Shown: positions 1 through 6,354, counted from the first letter of the stretch. The stretch: DNA of 6,994 bases from JAFGOM01 sp964428385 (GCA_964428385.1 CAYRYR010000130.1:1-6994); one strand, 5' to 3'. The notes: generated by a model from the letters alone, not told the origin. Program-made: numbers and translations.

Positions 1-193
1 CCATGATTATCCGGTAATCTCCAATTCTATATTTATATAAAGGTTCAGATCCTTTTGGACGCTTCATCTCCTTAATATGAGATCGTGGATCTGCCCTGAT
101 AGAATCAAGAGCCTGAAATATTCGTCTGCCTGCCTGATGATCAAGATTCTTTAATGATTTTTTTGCACTATTCGAATATCTGAGAGAATACAT
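1..193 (-). CDS. RelE-family mRNA-interferase toxin, 3' part cut off by window edge
   Basis: The first 64 codons of a small RelE/ParE-superfamily toxin are visible on the minus strand; the C-terminus lies outside the window. Members of this fold usually bind the ribosome and cleave mRNA, and are neutralised by the protein encoded just upstream. The sequence starts MYSLRYSNSAKKSLKNLD, the usual first strand and helix with scattered lysines. It ends at the window edge in a GDYRII segment, where Arg61 matches the conserved arginine of the RelE core (E. coli RelE Arg61). The C-terminal catalytic residues cannot be checked. The start ATG shares one base with the antitoxin stop (TAATG), so the two genes are translationally coupled. 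The family call is firm; ribosome-dependent cleavage is inferred from the family. Confidence 0.88.
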   Translation of the reverse strand, partial: MYSLRYSNSAKKSLKNLDHQAGRRIFQALDSIRADPRSHIKEMKRPKGSEPLYKYRIGDYRIIM

Positions 194-420
194 TACTTAA
201 ACCCAAGTTCCTTTCCTACTTCTTCGTGAGAGATGGATTTCCCCGCTTTGTATTCTTTAATTCCTTCTTGAATCGCTATTTCAGTCTGTTCATCGATATA
301 TTCATCACTATAATATTCAAGTGCCTTGGTAATCACGTCAATGGGTTTTTCATCGGGCTTGCTTTTCAGATGTTCAATCAGATTCATCACCGGATCCGGG
401 ATCTCAACAGCTTTACTCAT
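193..420 (-). CDS. RelB-like antitoxin of the minus-strand toxin-antitoxin pair
   Basis: A 75-residue acidic protein directly upstream of, and sharing one base with, the RelE-type toxin gene. The frame is open further upstream to an ATG at 450, but I chose the ATG at 420 because a clear GGAGGAG ribosome-binding site lies about 11 bases before it. The protein has a short N-terminal segment (MSKAVEIPDPVMNLIEHL) that could be a DNA-binding/dimerisation part. A helical acidic middle follows, then a C-terminus (AGKSISHEEVGKELGFK) of the kind that wraps toxins in archaeal RelB-like antitoxins. That ending resembles the end of the second antitoxin in this window (HTEEEIMKEFG), which supports a shared role. 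Antitoxins of this type normally also repress their own promoter. The exact DNA-binding fold (ribbon-helix-helix or other) is not certain from sequence alone. Confidence 0.82.
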   Translation of the reverse strand: MSKAVEIPDPVMNLIEHLKSKPDEKPIDVITKALEYYSDEYIDEQTEIAIQEGIKEYKAGKSISHEEVGKELGFK

Positions 421-443
421 TATTATTTCATCTCCTCCAGAAC

Positions 444-492
444 TCAACAATCTTTTCCTCGATAATTACCATGAAGAATTGTATCAACAATC
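444..492 (-). promoter_or_regulatory. pair of 9-bp direct repeats upstream of the minus-strand toxin-antitoxin genes
   Basis: Read on the minus strand, GATTGTTGA occurs twice, at 484-492 and 444-452, 40 bp apart. The proximal copy lies about 24 bp before the antitoxin ATG, just ahead of the ribosome-binding site. Repeats in this position could be operator half-sites for antitoxin autorepression, but no clear archaeal TATA box is visible and the repeat is short enough to be chance. Confidence 0.3.
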
Positions 493-604
493 ATCCCGAT
501 AAGAAGTAAAACACCATTCTTTCCGAAAGGTTTTAGCCACATTTATCAGAGACCTGATAGTATCCTTTTCCCCTTCTTGATTGAAGATGGGGGCGGTGGG
601 TTAA

Positions 605-1217
605 AGGAGACAGCATGCCGGAACACCACACCGGCAGTCTTCTCTTATCTTTTTAGAAAATGAAAGGATCGTAACGCTGGAGCAGCTCAAAGGACTGGTT
701 GATCTGATTCTCAAAGATGATCCCGATCCAATGAAGTCCTCCTTCTCCCAGAAAAAACCGGCCAGATGATTAACCTTGGTGAGTGGCTTGATGTTCATCA
801 CTTCAGATACGATGCCAAACCTACATGGGTGGGATACTCTTTGTCCTCGCTGAATGTTTGTTCAGCGGAGATCACCGGGATAGAGTGAATGTAGTCCAGT
901 TTCAAAGCGGTGCGATCTTCGCCGGTTGTCATCACCAGAACTGTGGAAGAGGAATCCAGCGATGGACTGACCTGAAAGAGGTTTTTGACGATCCGGGAAA
1001 GAAGCTGGATTATGAAGCATGGAGAAAGGAGCAGAACCGCAAACGAGCCCTTGCGAAGATGAGCGGTGATATCCCTGAACCTGATAAATCTTCAGAAGTA
1101 TCAGGTGAGGAAAAAAGCCGCCGGGAAGACATTCAAGCGGATGAAAAAATTATCTCATTATGGCCCCAATATAAAAAGAGAAATGGCAAAACCAATAGAA
1201 CTCGGACTGGTTCTTGA
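605..1217 (+). pseudogene. remnant of a mobile-element DNA primase/helicase (CHC2-like zinc-finger region)
   Basis: Coding sense is visible in three successive plus-strand frames. From 605 to 769 it includes EQLKGLVDLILKDDPDP; from 766 to about 825 it includes MINLGEWLDVHHFRYDAKP; from 825 to 1217 it includes LAECLFSGDH and GAIFAGCHHQNC. The third piece has the spacing C-x5-H-x17-C-x4-C (Cys11, His17, Cys35, Cys40 counted from 825), followed by RWTDLKEVF. This matches the zinc-binding segment between the primase and helicase parts of phage/plasmid replication proteins (consensus CPF...H...GFxCxHxxC...W.dlrell). The shift near 752-768 lies at an AAAAAA run. The expected helicase/ATPase domain after ADEKI (about 1155) is missing and the following antitoxin gene begins there, so the gene is a truncated internal fragment. 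A related frame (450-660) may hold more of the 5' end. The family call rests on motif memory, not a search. Confidence 0.6.
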
Positions 1218-1332
1218 AGGTGAGGATGCCCTTGAGTTCCATCGGTATATTAAAAATCCAACAGATACACCGAAAGGAAGACAATTGCTTCAGGAAGCGT
1301 ACGAAGAATCAAGGCATTATTCACTCAAATAA
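1183..1332 (+). CDS. small partner (putative antitoxin) of the GNAT acetyltransferase
   Basis: A 49-residue protein beginning MAKPIELGLVLEGEDALEF, with a central PTDTPKGRQLLQEA segment. Small proteins of this pattern (polar, a start like 'PI.LGLVLEG.DA..F', then 'pt.T..G..L...A') are found just ahead of GNAT acetyltransferase genes in archaea, and a neutralising role is a reasonable inference. The start ATG is chosen because the recognisable family pattern begins there; the upstream in-frame ATG at 1066 would read across primase-relic sequence. The ribosome-binding site is weak (AAAAAGAG). The stop TAA at 1330-1332 overlaps the first codons of the GNAT frame, suggesting an original ATGA overlap. 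The gene itself is uninterrupted although its presumed toxin is broken. The antitoxin role is unproven. Confidence 0.62.
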   Translation: MAKPIELGLVLEGEDALEFHRYIKNPTDTPKGRQLLQEAYEESRHYSLK

Positions 1333-1850
1333 AAATACCCAAAGAAGAGCTTCGCTTCTCTATTTTATCCCCTGAACACTATCTTTCCGGATTCATCTGC
1401 TGTAAGAAGGACCTCGAAGACTTTCTTAAAGATGATGCATTAACCAGCCAGAATAATAGTATTTCTGTAACTCACCTTGTTTTTTGGAATGATGTCCTTG
1501 TTGGATTCTTCACTCTGACAACTGATAGCATTGAGATCAAGGGTATTCATGATGGAGACGGGGTAGATGATTATCCATATTCCCGGTAACCGGCTTTAAA
1601 GATCGCCAGACTTGCAACCGATGACCGATATACAAAAAGGGGCATTGGGATGCATATGCTCAGGGAAATCCTGGTAATGACAATCACCATTTCACATAAT
1701 GTCGGATGCAGAATCATTACCGTGGATGCGAGAACCCATTCAATAGGATTTTATGAGGCGTTTGGTTTTCGGCGGACGCTTCGCAAGCAGACTAATTCTA
1801 CTTCAATGTACCGGGATTTTCATCGCGACCTTATTGAATCACAGAAATAA
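1329..1850 (+). pseudogene. GNAT-family N-acetyltransferase (toxin-type), inactivated
   Basis: A single frame from 1329 to 1850 reads as a complete 173-codon GNAT protein except for two lesions. The first codon is ATA where an ATG is expected, and codon 87 is TAA (1587-1589) in the stretch DDYPYSR-stop-PALKIARLATDDRY. Homologues normally have Tyr (or Lys-Tyr) before PALKIARLA, so TAC to TAA is the simplest explanation. The acetyl-CoA binding region is recognisable as RGIGMHMLREI, though the usual Gln/Arg three residues before the first Gly is Thr. The C-terminal GCRIITVDAR and FYEAFGFRR segments are standard. Toxins of this type (TacT-like) acetylate aminoacyl-tRNA. Position directly after the small partner gene supports a toxin-antitoxin origin. 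The 66-residue piece from the ATG at 1650 lacks half the fold and is unlikely to act. Confidence 0.82.
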
Positions 1851-2195
1851 TCGATTTCAGGTTTAGGAATATTCTCTCTCATCTGTCTCTTCACTTTTTT
1901 ATGATTCTAAATTTCCACCCACATTGAAAGATAGGCCTGCCTATCTTGTCTGAGGGTGGTCATACAACGAGTGAGGAGACTTGTTCAGATAAGTGTACCC
2001 CCCTGGATAATTTCGTGCCGTGCCACTACTCTCTCACTTTTTTGTAATCCTTAGTATGAAATATGCGGCACTTTATTCTCATCAAATTACGCAAGAAAAC
2101 CAATTCTCGTGTCTTCTATGGGGAAAGAACATTATGTCAAATATGAAAGAGGTTACCACATTCGAAGGAAATAATTTTGCTTGCATAACTATCAA
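1851..2195. other. non-coding interval between the GNAT relic and the second toxin-antitoxin pair
   Basis: I see no supportable gene here. The open frame from 2020 has no ribosome-binding site, no recognisable domain and poor composition. The interval holds a T-run at 1895-1900 after the GNAT relic, which could act as an archaeal terminator, and the nested inverted repeat listed separately. Its right half is AT-rich, as expected for a promoter region. Confidence 0.5.
1915..1959. repeat. nested inverted repeat / stem-loop
   Basis: The inner arms AAGATAGGC (1928-1936) and GCCTATCTT (1939-1947) pair perfectly over 9 bp with only a 2-base centre. Outer arms CCACCC (1915-1920) and GGGTGG (1954-1959) pair around it, leaving internal loops of 7 and 6 bases. 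The very short centre suits a protein-binding palindrome in DNA better than an RNA hairpin. It might be an operator, a recombination site or an element end. No long T-run follows it. Confidence 0.5.
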
Positions 2196-2216
2196 TACAT
2201 GTAGACACCTATAGGT
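2196..2216 (+). promoter_or_regulatory. two palindromes at the promoter/leader of the second toxin-antitoxin pair
   Basis: TACATGTA (2196-2203) and ACCTATAGGT (2207-2216) are both perfect palindromes, with centres 12 bp apart. The second ends five bases before the antitoxin ATG and contains the only Shine-Dalgarno-like bases (AGGT). A repressor bound here could block both transcription and ribosome access, which fits antitoxin autoregulation. The function is inferred; the palindromes are directly visible. Confidence 0.45.
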
Positions 2217-2221
2217 AAATT

Positions 2222-2458
2222 ATGCAAAAGGCTTCTACAATATACATTCGTTCAGACTTAAAGGAGCAATTATCAAACCTAAAAACACACCCCAGAGAAT
2301 CTTATAGCGCAGTGATAGAACGCCTTTTAGCATGTGCCATTGATACTAATCCTCTTACATCCGAAGAGATAGCAGGGATAGAAGAAGCACTGGAAGATAT
2401 CAAAGCAGGAAGAGTACATACTGAAGAAGAGATTATGAAAGAATTCGGGGTTGAATGA
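2222..2458 (+). CDS. ribbon-helix-helix/RelB-like antitoxin
   Basis: A 78-residue protein. Residues 3-35 (KASTIYIRSDLKEQLSNL, then ESYSAVIERLL) have the pattern of a ribbon-helix-helix DNA-binding domain: a short strand, a helix, a turn and a second helix. Residues 45-78 are acidic and helical (SEEIAGIEEALEDIKAGR, ending EEEIMKEFGVE), as in the toxin-wrapping tail of RelB/VapB-type archaeal antitoxins. Its stop overlaps the toxin start by four bases (ATGA), giving coupled translation. It would neutralise the downstream RelE-type toxin and probably repress the promoter through the palindromes just upstream. The start is fixed by the position of the ribbon-helix-helix strand; the ribosome-binding site is only AGGT. 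The gene is intact. Confidence 0.88.
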   Translation: MQKASTIYIRSDLKEQLSNLKTHPRESYSAVIERLLACAIDTNPLTSEEIAGIEEALEDIKAGRVHTEEEIMKEFGVE

Positions 2459-2724
2459 CTGAATTTCAGATAATCTACTCGAATAAAGCAAAAAGAAACC
2501 TTAAAAAAATTCCATTACCAATTGCACAGGAGATAATCAGAGCCATACATGATCTGAAGATAAATCCCTGGTCGCGTGTACAGAAGTTAGAAGGATCTGA
2601 TAAGTCTCCGTTTCATTCTCTTCATGTTGGTGGTTACCGGGCTATCCTCTCTATTCAAAACAATAAACTCATCGTGTATGTGGTAGAAGTCGGTCCATGG
2701 AAAACCATATCCCGGAAATATTAA
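2455..2724 (+). CDS. RelE-family toxin, intact
   Basis: An 89-residue protein of normal length for RelE/ParE-superfamily toxins. It starts TEFQIIYSNKAKRNLKKIP (first strand and basic helix). It continues with a helical IAQEIIRAIHDLKINPW, the RVQKLEGS turn, the core FHSLHVGGYRAILSI with Arg62 in the position of E. coli RelE Arg61, and a final strand KLIVYVVEVG. The C-terminus PWKTISRKY supplies Lys84, Arg87 and Tyr89 as candidates for the basic/tyrosine catalytic residues. It lacks the KRER cluster of E. coli RelE, which is common in archaeal relatives. It overlaps the antitoxin gene by four bases. Ribosome-dependent mRNA cleavage is the family expectation. Unlike the GNAT module upstream, this pair shows no lesion. 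Confidence 0.88.
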   Translation: MTEFQIIYSNKAKRNLKKIPLPIAQEIIRAIHDLKINPWSRVQKLEGSDKSPFHSLHVGGYRAILSIQNNKLIVYVVEVGPWKTISRKY

Positions 2725-2839
2725 TCCGTTATAGGAAATGGAATTATTTTCAACAAAATGGTATGAAGGAATAAGGACTATTACCATTCAATAGATACCC
2801 GAGTTTACCCAGAAAGAAAATACCAGGAGGAACCCCATC

Positions 2840-4808
2840 GTGGACGTCACTGAAACAGTAGATCTTGATGCTCTCGTTGATCTGATACAAACAGATCAGT
2901 TGTATGAAGATCTGAATCGGGAAGCAAAGAAGGCAGGCGGAAGAGATGGCAATGGAGAGCTCCCGCAATCATTCTTTGAATCCTATAGTGCCATGGCAAA
3001 TACCAACGGCGGAGTGATCCTTCTTGGAATCGAAGAAAACCCTAAAAATCATTTCTACGTCTATGGATTAAACCGGGTTCTAAAGATCAGAGAAAATCTT
3101 ACCAATACTCTGAATAATAAACAGAAAGCAAGTAAAAACCTCTTAAAAGATTTCAGATATAATTGAGGTTCAGATAGCGGATAAAACGATCCTTGTCATT
3201 CATGTTCCTCGTGCTACCCGTGAGGAAAAACCGATATACCTCAACAATAACCCGCTAACCGGAACATATCGCAGAAATTATCAGGGAGATTACCGGTGCG
3301 ATGAATCGGTTGTAAAGCGGATGCTCGCTGAACAGGTCAGTGATGGGCAGGACAAGCGGATAATTTCTCATACCGGAGTTGATGATCTCCACCTGGAAAG
3401 TTTTCATGCGTATCGGAACCGTTTCAGGATAACCAATCTATCTCACACCTGGAACAACGACTCTGATCCTGATTTTCTTACTCATCTCCAGGGATACAGA
3501 AAAGATCGTGAAACCGGAGAGGAAGGACTGACGGTAGCCGGGTTATTGATGTTTGGAAAGTGGGAGACAATCACCGAATTTCTCCCGGAATTCTTCCTTG
3601 ATTATCGTGAAATTCCTGAAGGAAGTGATTCTGTCCGATGGATTAACCGTTTGGTTCCTGATGGAAGCTGGTCTGGCAACCTGTTTGATTTCTTTCAATT
3701 AACCTACCGGAGATTGAAACGCGATCTAAAAAGTCCGTTTCATCTTCATGAAGGGCAACGGGTGGAAGATACGCCGGCTGAGGCAGCTATCCGGGAAGCA
3801 CTGGTCAATACACTCATCCATACAGACTACTCAAGTTCAGTCTCTATTCTGGTTGAGAAACGGGTGGACAGGATCATATTCAGAAATCCAGGAACGATGC
3901 GGATCCCTCTCGAACTGGCAGCTCATGGCGGTACGAGTGACTGCCGGAATCGTGCATTGCAGGTCATGTTCCGGATGGTAGGATTTGGGGACCAGGCTGG
4001 TTCCGGTATTCCCAGCATCTTTTCCAACTGGGCACAGGAGCAATATCGTAGTCCTCATTATGTCGAGTCGTTCGGCCCGGATATGACGACCCTGACCCTC
4101 TGTATGATTCACCTCTTCCCGGAGAATATTCTGGCATATCTTGATACTACCTTTGGAGCATCCTTTCATGCTCTCTCTCATGAACAAAAACTTGCTCTTG
4201 CATTGGCCTATTCAGATGGTGAAGTTACTCATAAGCGGATCCGGGAGATGTCAGGGATCCATCCTTCTGACCTGACAAAAGATCTGAAGATTCTTGTGGA
4301 TCTGGGATTTCTCGTACCGGAGGGGGAGTCGCGTGGAAGAGTATACTATCCGAAGAATCCTCCCCAGGGTACCGTTACCCAGAGCCATCTCACCGATGAT
4401 AAAGGGGAGTCTAGCTTGTCACATTCAGGTGGGAGCTTACCGTATTTGAATCCGAGCTTGTCTCATTCAGATGAGAGCTTACCGTATTTGAATCCGAGCT
4501 TGTCTCATTCGAGTAATATCCTATCTCCTTCGCTCATGAATATCGGATCTGTACCCCTGGCAGAGAGGATTGAAAAAGGAATGAGGGGGCGGAAAAATAT
4601 TCCGAAAGAAGAAATGGAATCATTCATTCTTGATATCTGCTCCGAACGTTTTCAGACACTTGGTGATATCGCTCTGATACTTCATCGAACCGAAAAAGCT
4701 ATTCGTGATTACTACATCCGACCTATGGTTCGGGAGGGTCTTCTGGTTCCACGATATCCTGACAAGAAGACTCATCCGGATCAGGCATATATTCTAAAGA
4801 CCTTGTAA
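2840..4808 (+). pseudogene. Schlafen-like AlbA_2 / RecG-like ATPase-fold transcriptional regulator, split by a frameshift
   Basis: The start is GTG at 2840, nine bases after a strong AGGAGG (2825-2830). The first frame runs to 3166 and contains the AlbA_2 (Schlafen) signature AMANTNGGVILLGIEE (residues 51-66). Homology then continues one frame over as SDIIEVQIADKTILVIHVPRA and runs unbroken to 4808. The break is at GATTTCAG (TTT at 3151-3153): removing one T restores a 655-residue protein. The second part carries EALVNTLIHTDY (3795-3830) and GFGDQAGSGI (3981-4010), typical of the HATPase_c_4 domain of COG2865 proteins. A winged helix (about 4176-4360), a repeat-bearing Ser/Pro/Leu linker (4413-4510) and a second C-terminal helix-turn-helix-like segment follow. 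Such proteins are annotated as transcriptional regulators and are common in defence and mobile islands; the substrate is unknown. If the shift is real, translation from the next ATG (3321) would lack the AlbA_2 core. Confidence 0.85.
4413..4510 (+). repeat. 42-bp tandem repeat encoding a nested 14-residue/7-residue repeat
   Basis: Units begin at 4413, 4455 and 4497 (the last partial). Each full unit encodes SLSHS(D/G)(E/G)SLPYLNP and is itself two heptads starting Ser-Leu: SLSHSDE and SLPYLNP. The DNA copies are nearly identical, so the duplication is recent. It keeps the frame and lies in the linker between the winged helix and the C-terminal helix-turn-helix-like part of the Schlafen-like protein. 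Confidence 0.85.
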
Positions 4809-5071
4809 GACTAGTTTTCATGTAGGTTTTCCGATAGTATTGGCTATACTGCTCACCCCTGTGACCCTGCCACCCATTCCCGACCCCTCCCTCCTGGCCA
4901 AACCCGAGGAGGGAGGGGGGACTCGTTGCTTCAGGGACGCCTCTGGCTCGGCTTACACCCCGTTATCGAAAGAAAATTCCGGAGAGAATTTCCTTTTTCT
5001 TCCTCCGCGAGCTCTCCCGGCGTTTTTCCTTCACGTGACATCTCAATGGATACCTTCTGCTGTACACTGAA
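4809..5071. other. non-coding interval with GC-rich hairpin
   Basis: No gene is supportable. The open frame at 4840-5070 reads through a low-complexity C/G-rich hairpin and has no domain or ribosome-binding site. The interval contains T-rich stretches just after the Schlafen-like gene (GTTTTC twice within 30 bp), the hairpin at 4884-4918, and a weaker AAATTC/GAATTT inverted repeat (4974-4991) followed by CCTTTTTC that might end transcripts. Confidence 0.45.
4884..4918. repeat. 12-bp perfect GC-rich hairpin with polypurine arm
   Basis: CCCCTCCCTCCT (4884-4895) pairs perfectly with AGGAGGGAGGGG (4907-4918) around an 11-base loop; the right arm continues to six Gs. It is much more GC-rich than its surroundings. 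The right arm is all purine with several G runs, so it could also form a G-quadruplex on the plus strand. It may be a transcription terminator, an mRNA-stabilising hairpin or part of a dispersed repeat. No U-run follows directly, so a classic terminator is not clear. Confidence 0.6.
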
Positions 5072-5234
5072 ATGCCATCACAGCAACGGGAAACTTTCTT
5101 AGTTACACTCAAGCGGGATAGTATCTCACTCTCTGGCATGGAGGCAGATGCTATCCGGACTGACATGGAGATCTGGGCAGATCCGATCACAATTCTCACC
5201 TGAACATCACTTCTCTTTTTCAGAAGGCGGCTGA
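5072..5234 (+). pseudogene. possible C-terminal fragment of an unidentified protein
   Basis: The frame from ATG 5072 reads 43 residues (including VTLKRDSISLSGMEADAIR and TDMEIWADPITILT) to a TGA at 5201-5203. A neighbouring frame then reads SPEHHFSFSEGG to a TGA at 5232-5234, one base before the next ATG at 5236. The codon use looks coding and the piece ends close to the next gene, as an upstream gene in an operon would. The RDSISLSG stretch resembles RDEDISLSG in the secreted-protein relic downstream, hinting at a tandem paralogue, but the match is short. I do not recognise the family with certainty and the fragment could be chance. Confidence 0.3.
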
Positions 5235-5235
5235 A

Positions 5236-5800
5236 ATGAAGTGAATTCTTGTACTGTGCATGATTGGTGGCATGATGGTGCTTGGCATCTGTGGAGCCGA
5301 TCTGATCTCTTCTTCGATTCTGTGTGACGGGGCGACCTGGACAAGTTCAGCGGTTACCGATCCGGACCGGACCTATGGAGCATCATTCTTTACAACTGAC
5401 CGGGCGAACATCTCCCGTGATCTGGTCCTCACTGATGGGGTGAGCTCTCGGGTCAGGGTAGCTTACCGGTCCGATGGGGGTGGATGAGTACTCCTGGCAG
5501 ATGCGGAATAGGTCTGATCCGGAGACCCGGTGTGTGTTTGATACCCGGCAGGTGCCGGTCAGGGACGAAGATATATCCCTCTCCGGATTGTTCAAAACCG
5601 GGGAGTACCTGGGAAATCGTCAGATGAGCAGGGATGGGACCGTCGCGGGGTCTGTGATCCAGGCGGACGGGATGATCAACCGGGTGGTCTCAACTGAAGA
5701 TGAGAATGGCTCTCTCTTTGACCGGACGTTTCTGGCCACCCAGATGAACAACAGTGAGTTCATCGAACTTGTTGGGGGTGTGGTCCGTGGGAGTGCCTGA
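5236..5800 (+). pseudogene. relic of an exported protein of unknown function
   Basis: The frame begins ATG AAG TGA at 5236, so codon 3 is a stop. It continues ILVLCMIGGMMVLGICGA, a convincing hydrophobic signal peptide with an alanine at a likely cleavage point, then DLISSSILCDGATWTSS. A basic third residue (CGA to TGA) would restore a normal signal peptide start. If the stop is natural, ATG 5260 gives a shortened signal. The first frame ends at 5487; sense continues in the next frame as VDEYSWQMRNR and onward to 5800. The shift is in GGGGG (5476-5480): removing one G restores the reading. The second piece includes PVRDEDISLSGLFKTGEYLG and FLATQMNNSEFIELVGGVV. The composition (Ser, Thr, Gly, Asp) is that of a secreted or surface beta-rich protein. 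I suspect a methanogen-specific family but cannot name it. Confidence 0.62.
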
Positions 5801-6173
5801 ATTCTGGGGGGTGATCACTTCCCTCTCTACAGTGTTCGCCCTGACCAGCTGGATGCACCAGTGGCGGATGTACCGGGGTCTGAATGATGAGACAGGCCTC
5901 TTTCTCGGGGAGATGATCATCTATTTCGATGCTGACCGGGAGGAAAAAATATTGGTCACCGAGCCTGAACTGGTGCTTGGCGGCCCACGGTCCGATTCTG
6001 GGACCGGGCAAAAAAACACCTTCCGGGCTGGCTCATTACCGGTCACCTGTCTGAACCGGAGTGTCTGCCGCCTCATATGCTCCAGTCGTCACCGACCAAT
6101 GGTTAGTTTTGGTTACTCTGTTTGTAAAAAGCCTGTGGGTAGATACCTGCAGATCCCCCTAAATATACATTGA
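5754..6173 (+). other. open frame that may continue the exported-protein relic
   Basis: A 139-codon plus-strand frame overlaps the end of the exported-protein relic. The middle (including GLFLGEMIIYFDADREEKIL) looks plausible as protein. The tail after about 6010 is rich in Cys, Arg and Ser and looks non-coding. Another frame, after the TGA at 5798, also reads plausibly for about 28 codons (ILGGDHFPLYSV). I cannot decide which frame, if any, carried the original C-terminus, and no start site supports a separate gene. Confidence 0.25.
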
Positions 6174-6290
6174 TTGCGGATTCAATCGCTAATCTTATGG
6201 TATTATACTAAATAAAGTTAGAACACAGAATCTATGTTATTACACGTTGACTTTGATATGTAAGTTATCGGATGATTTCACATTATCAGG

Positions 6291-6297
6291 TATAAAT
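6291..6297 (+). promoter_or_regulatory. possible archaeal TATA box for the RhuM-like gene
   Basis: TATAAAT lies about 57 bases before the TTG start, in an AT-rich 181-bp gap (6174-6354) that holds no gene. A start of transcription about 25 bases downstream would give a leader of roughly 35 bases. The upstream recognition element is not clear. The same gap has a small GATTG/CAATC inverted repeat near 6173-6188. Confidence 0.35.
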
Positions 6298-6354
6298 CTC
6301 GCTCTACATTCAGATGTTTCGAAAAACCCTTTTTAGGTAACTGGAGAATACTAA

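Noticed and set aside
1587..1589. Stop-codon recoding in the GNAT frame
   Set aside because: The codon is TAA, not the TAG used for pyrrolysine, and the start codon is also lost, so inactivation is more likely.
2020..2214. Open frame of 64 codons upstream of the second toxin-antitoxin pair
   Set aside because: No ribosome-binding site and no recognisable domain; it overlaps the likely promoter and palindromes.
3140..3166. Programmed +1 frameshift in the Schlafen-like gene
   Set aside because: No known slippery heptamer, no stem-loop seen after it, and the homologues I recall are encoded in one frame; an extra T is simpler.
3837..4187. 116-codon minus-strand open frame
   Set aside because: It lies fully within the strongly supported Schlafen-like gene on the other strand; it has no domain.
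4840..5070. 76-codon plus-strand open frame after the Schlafen-like gene
   Set aside because: It reads through the polypyrimidine hairpin, giving low-complexity Pro/Gly sequence, and has no start signal.
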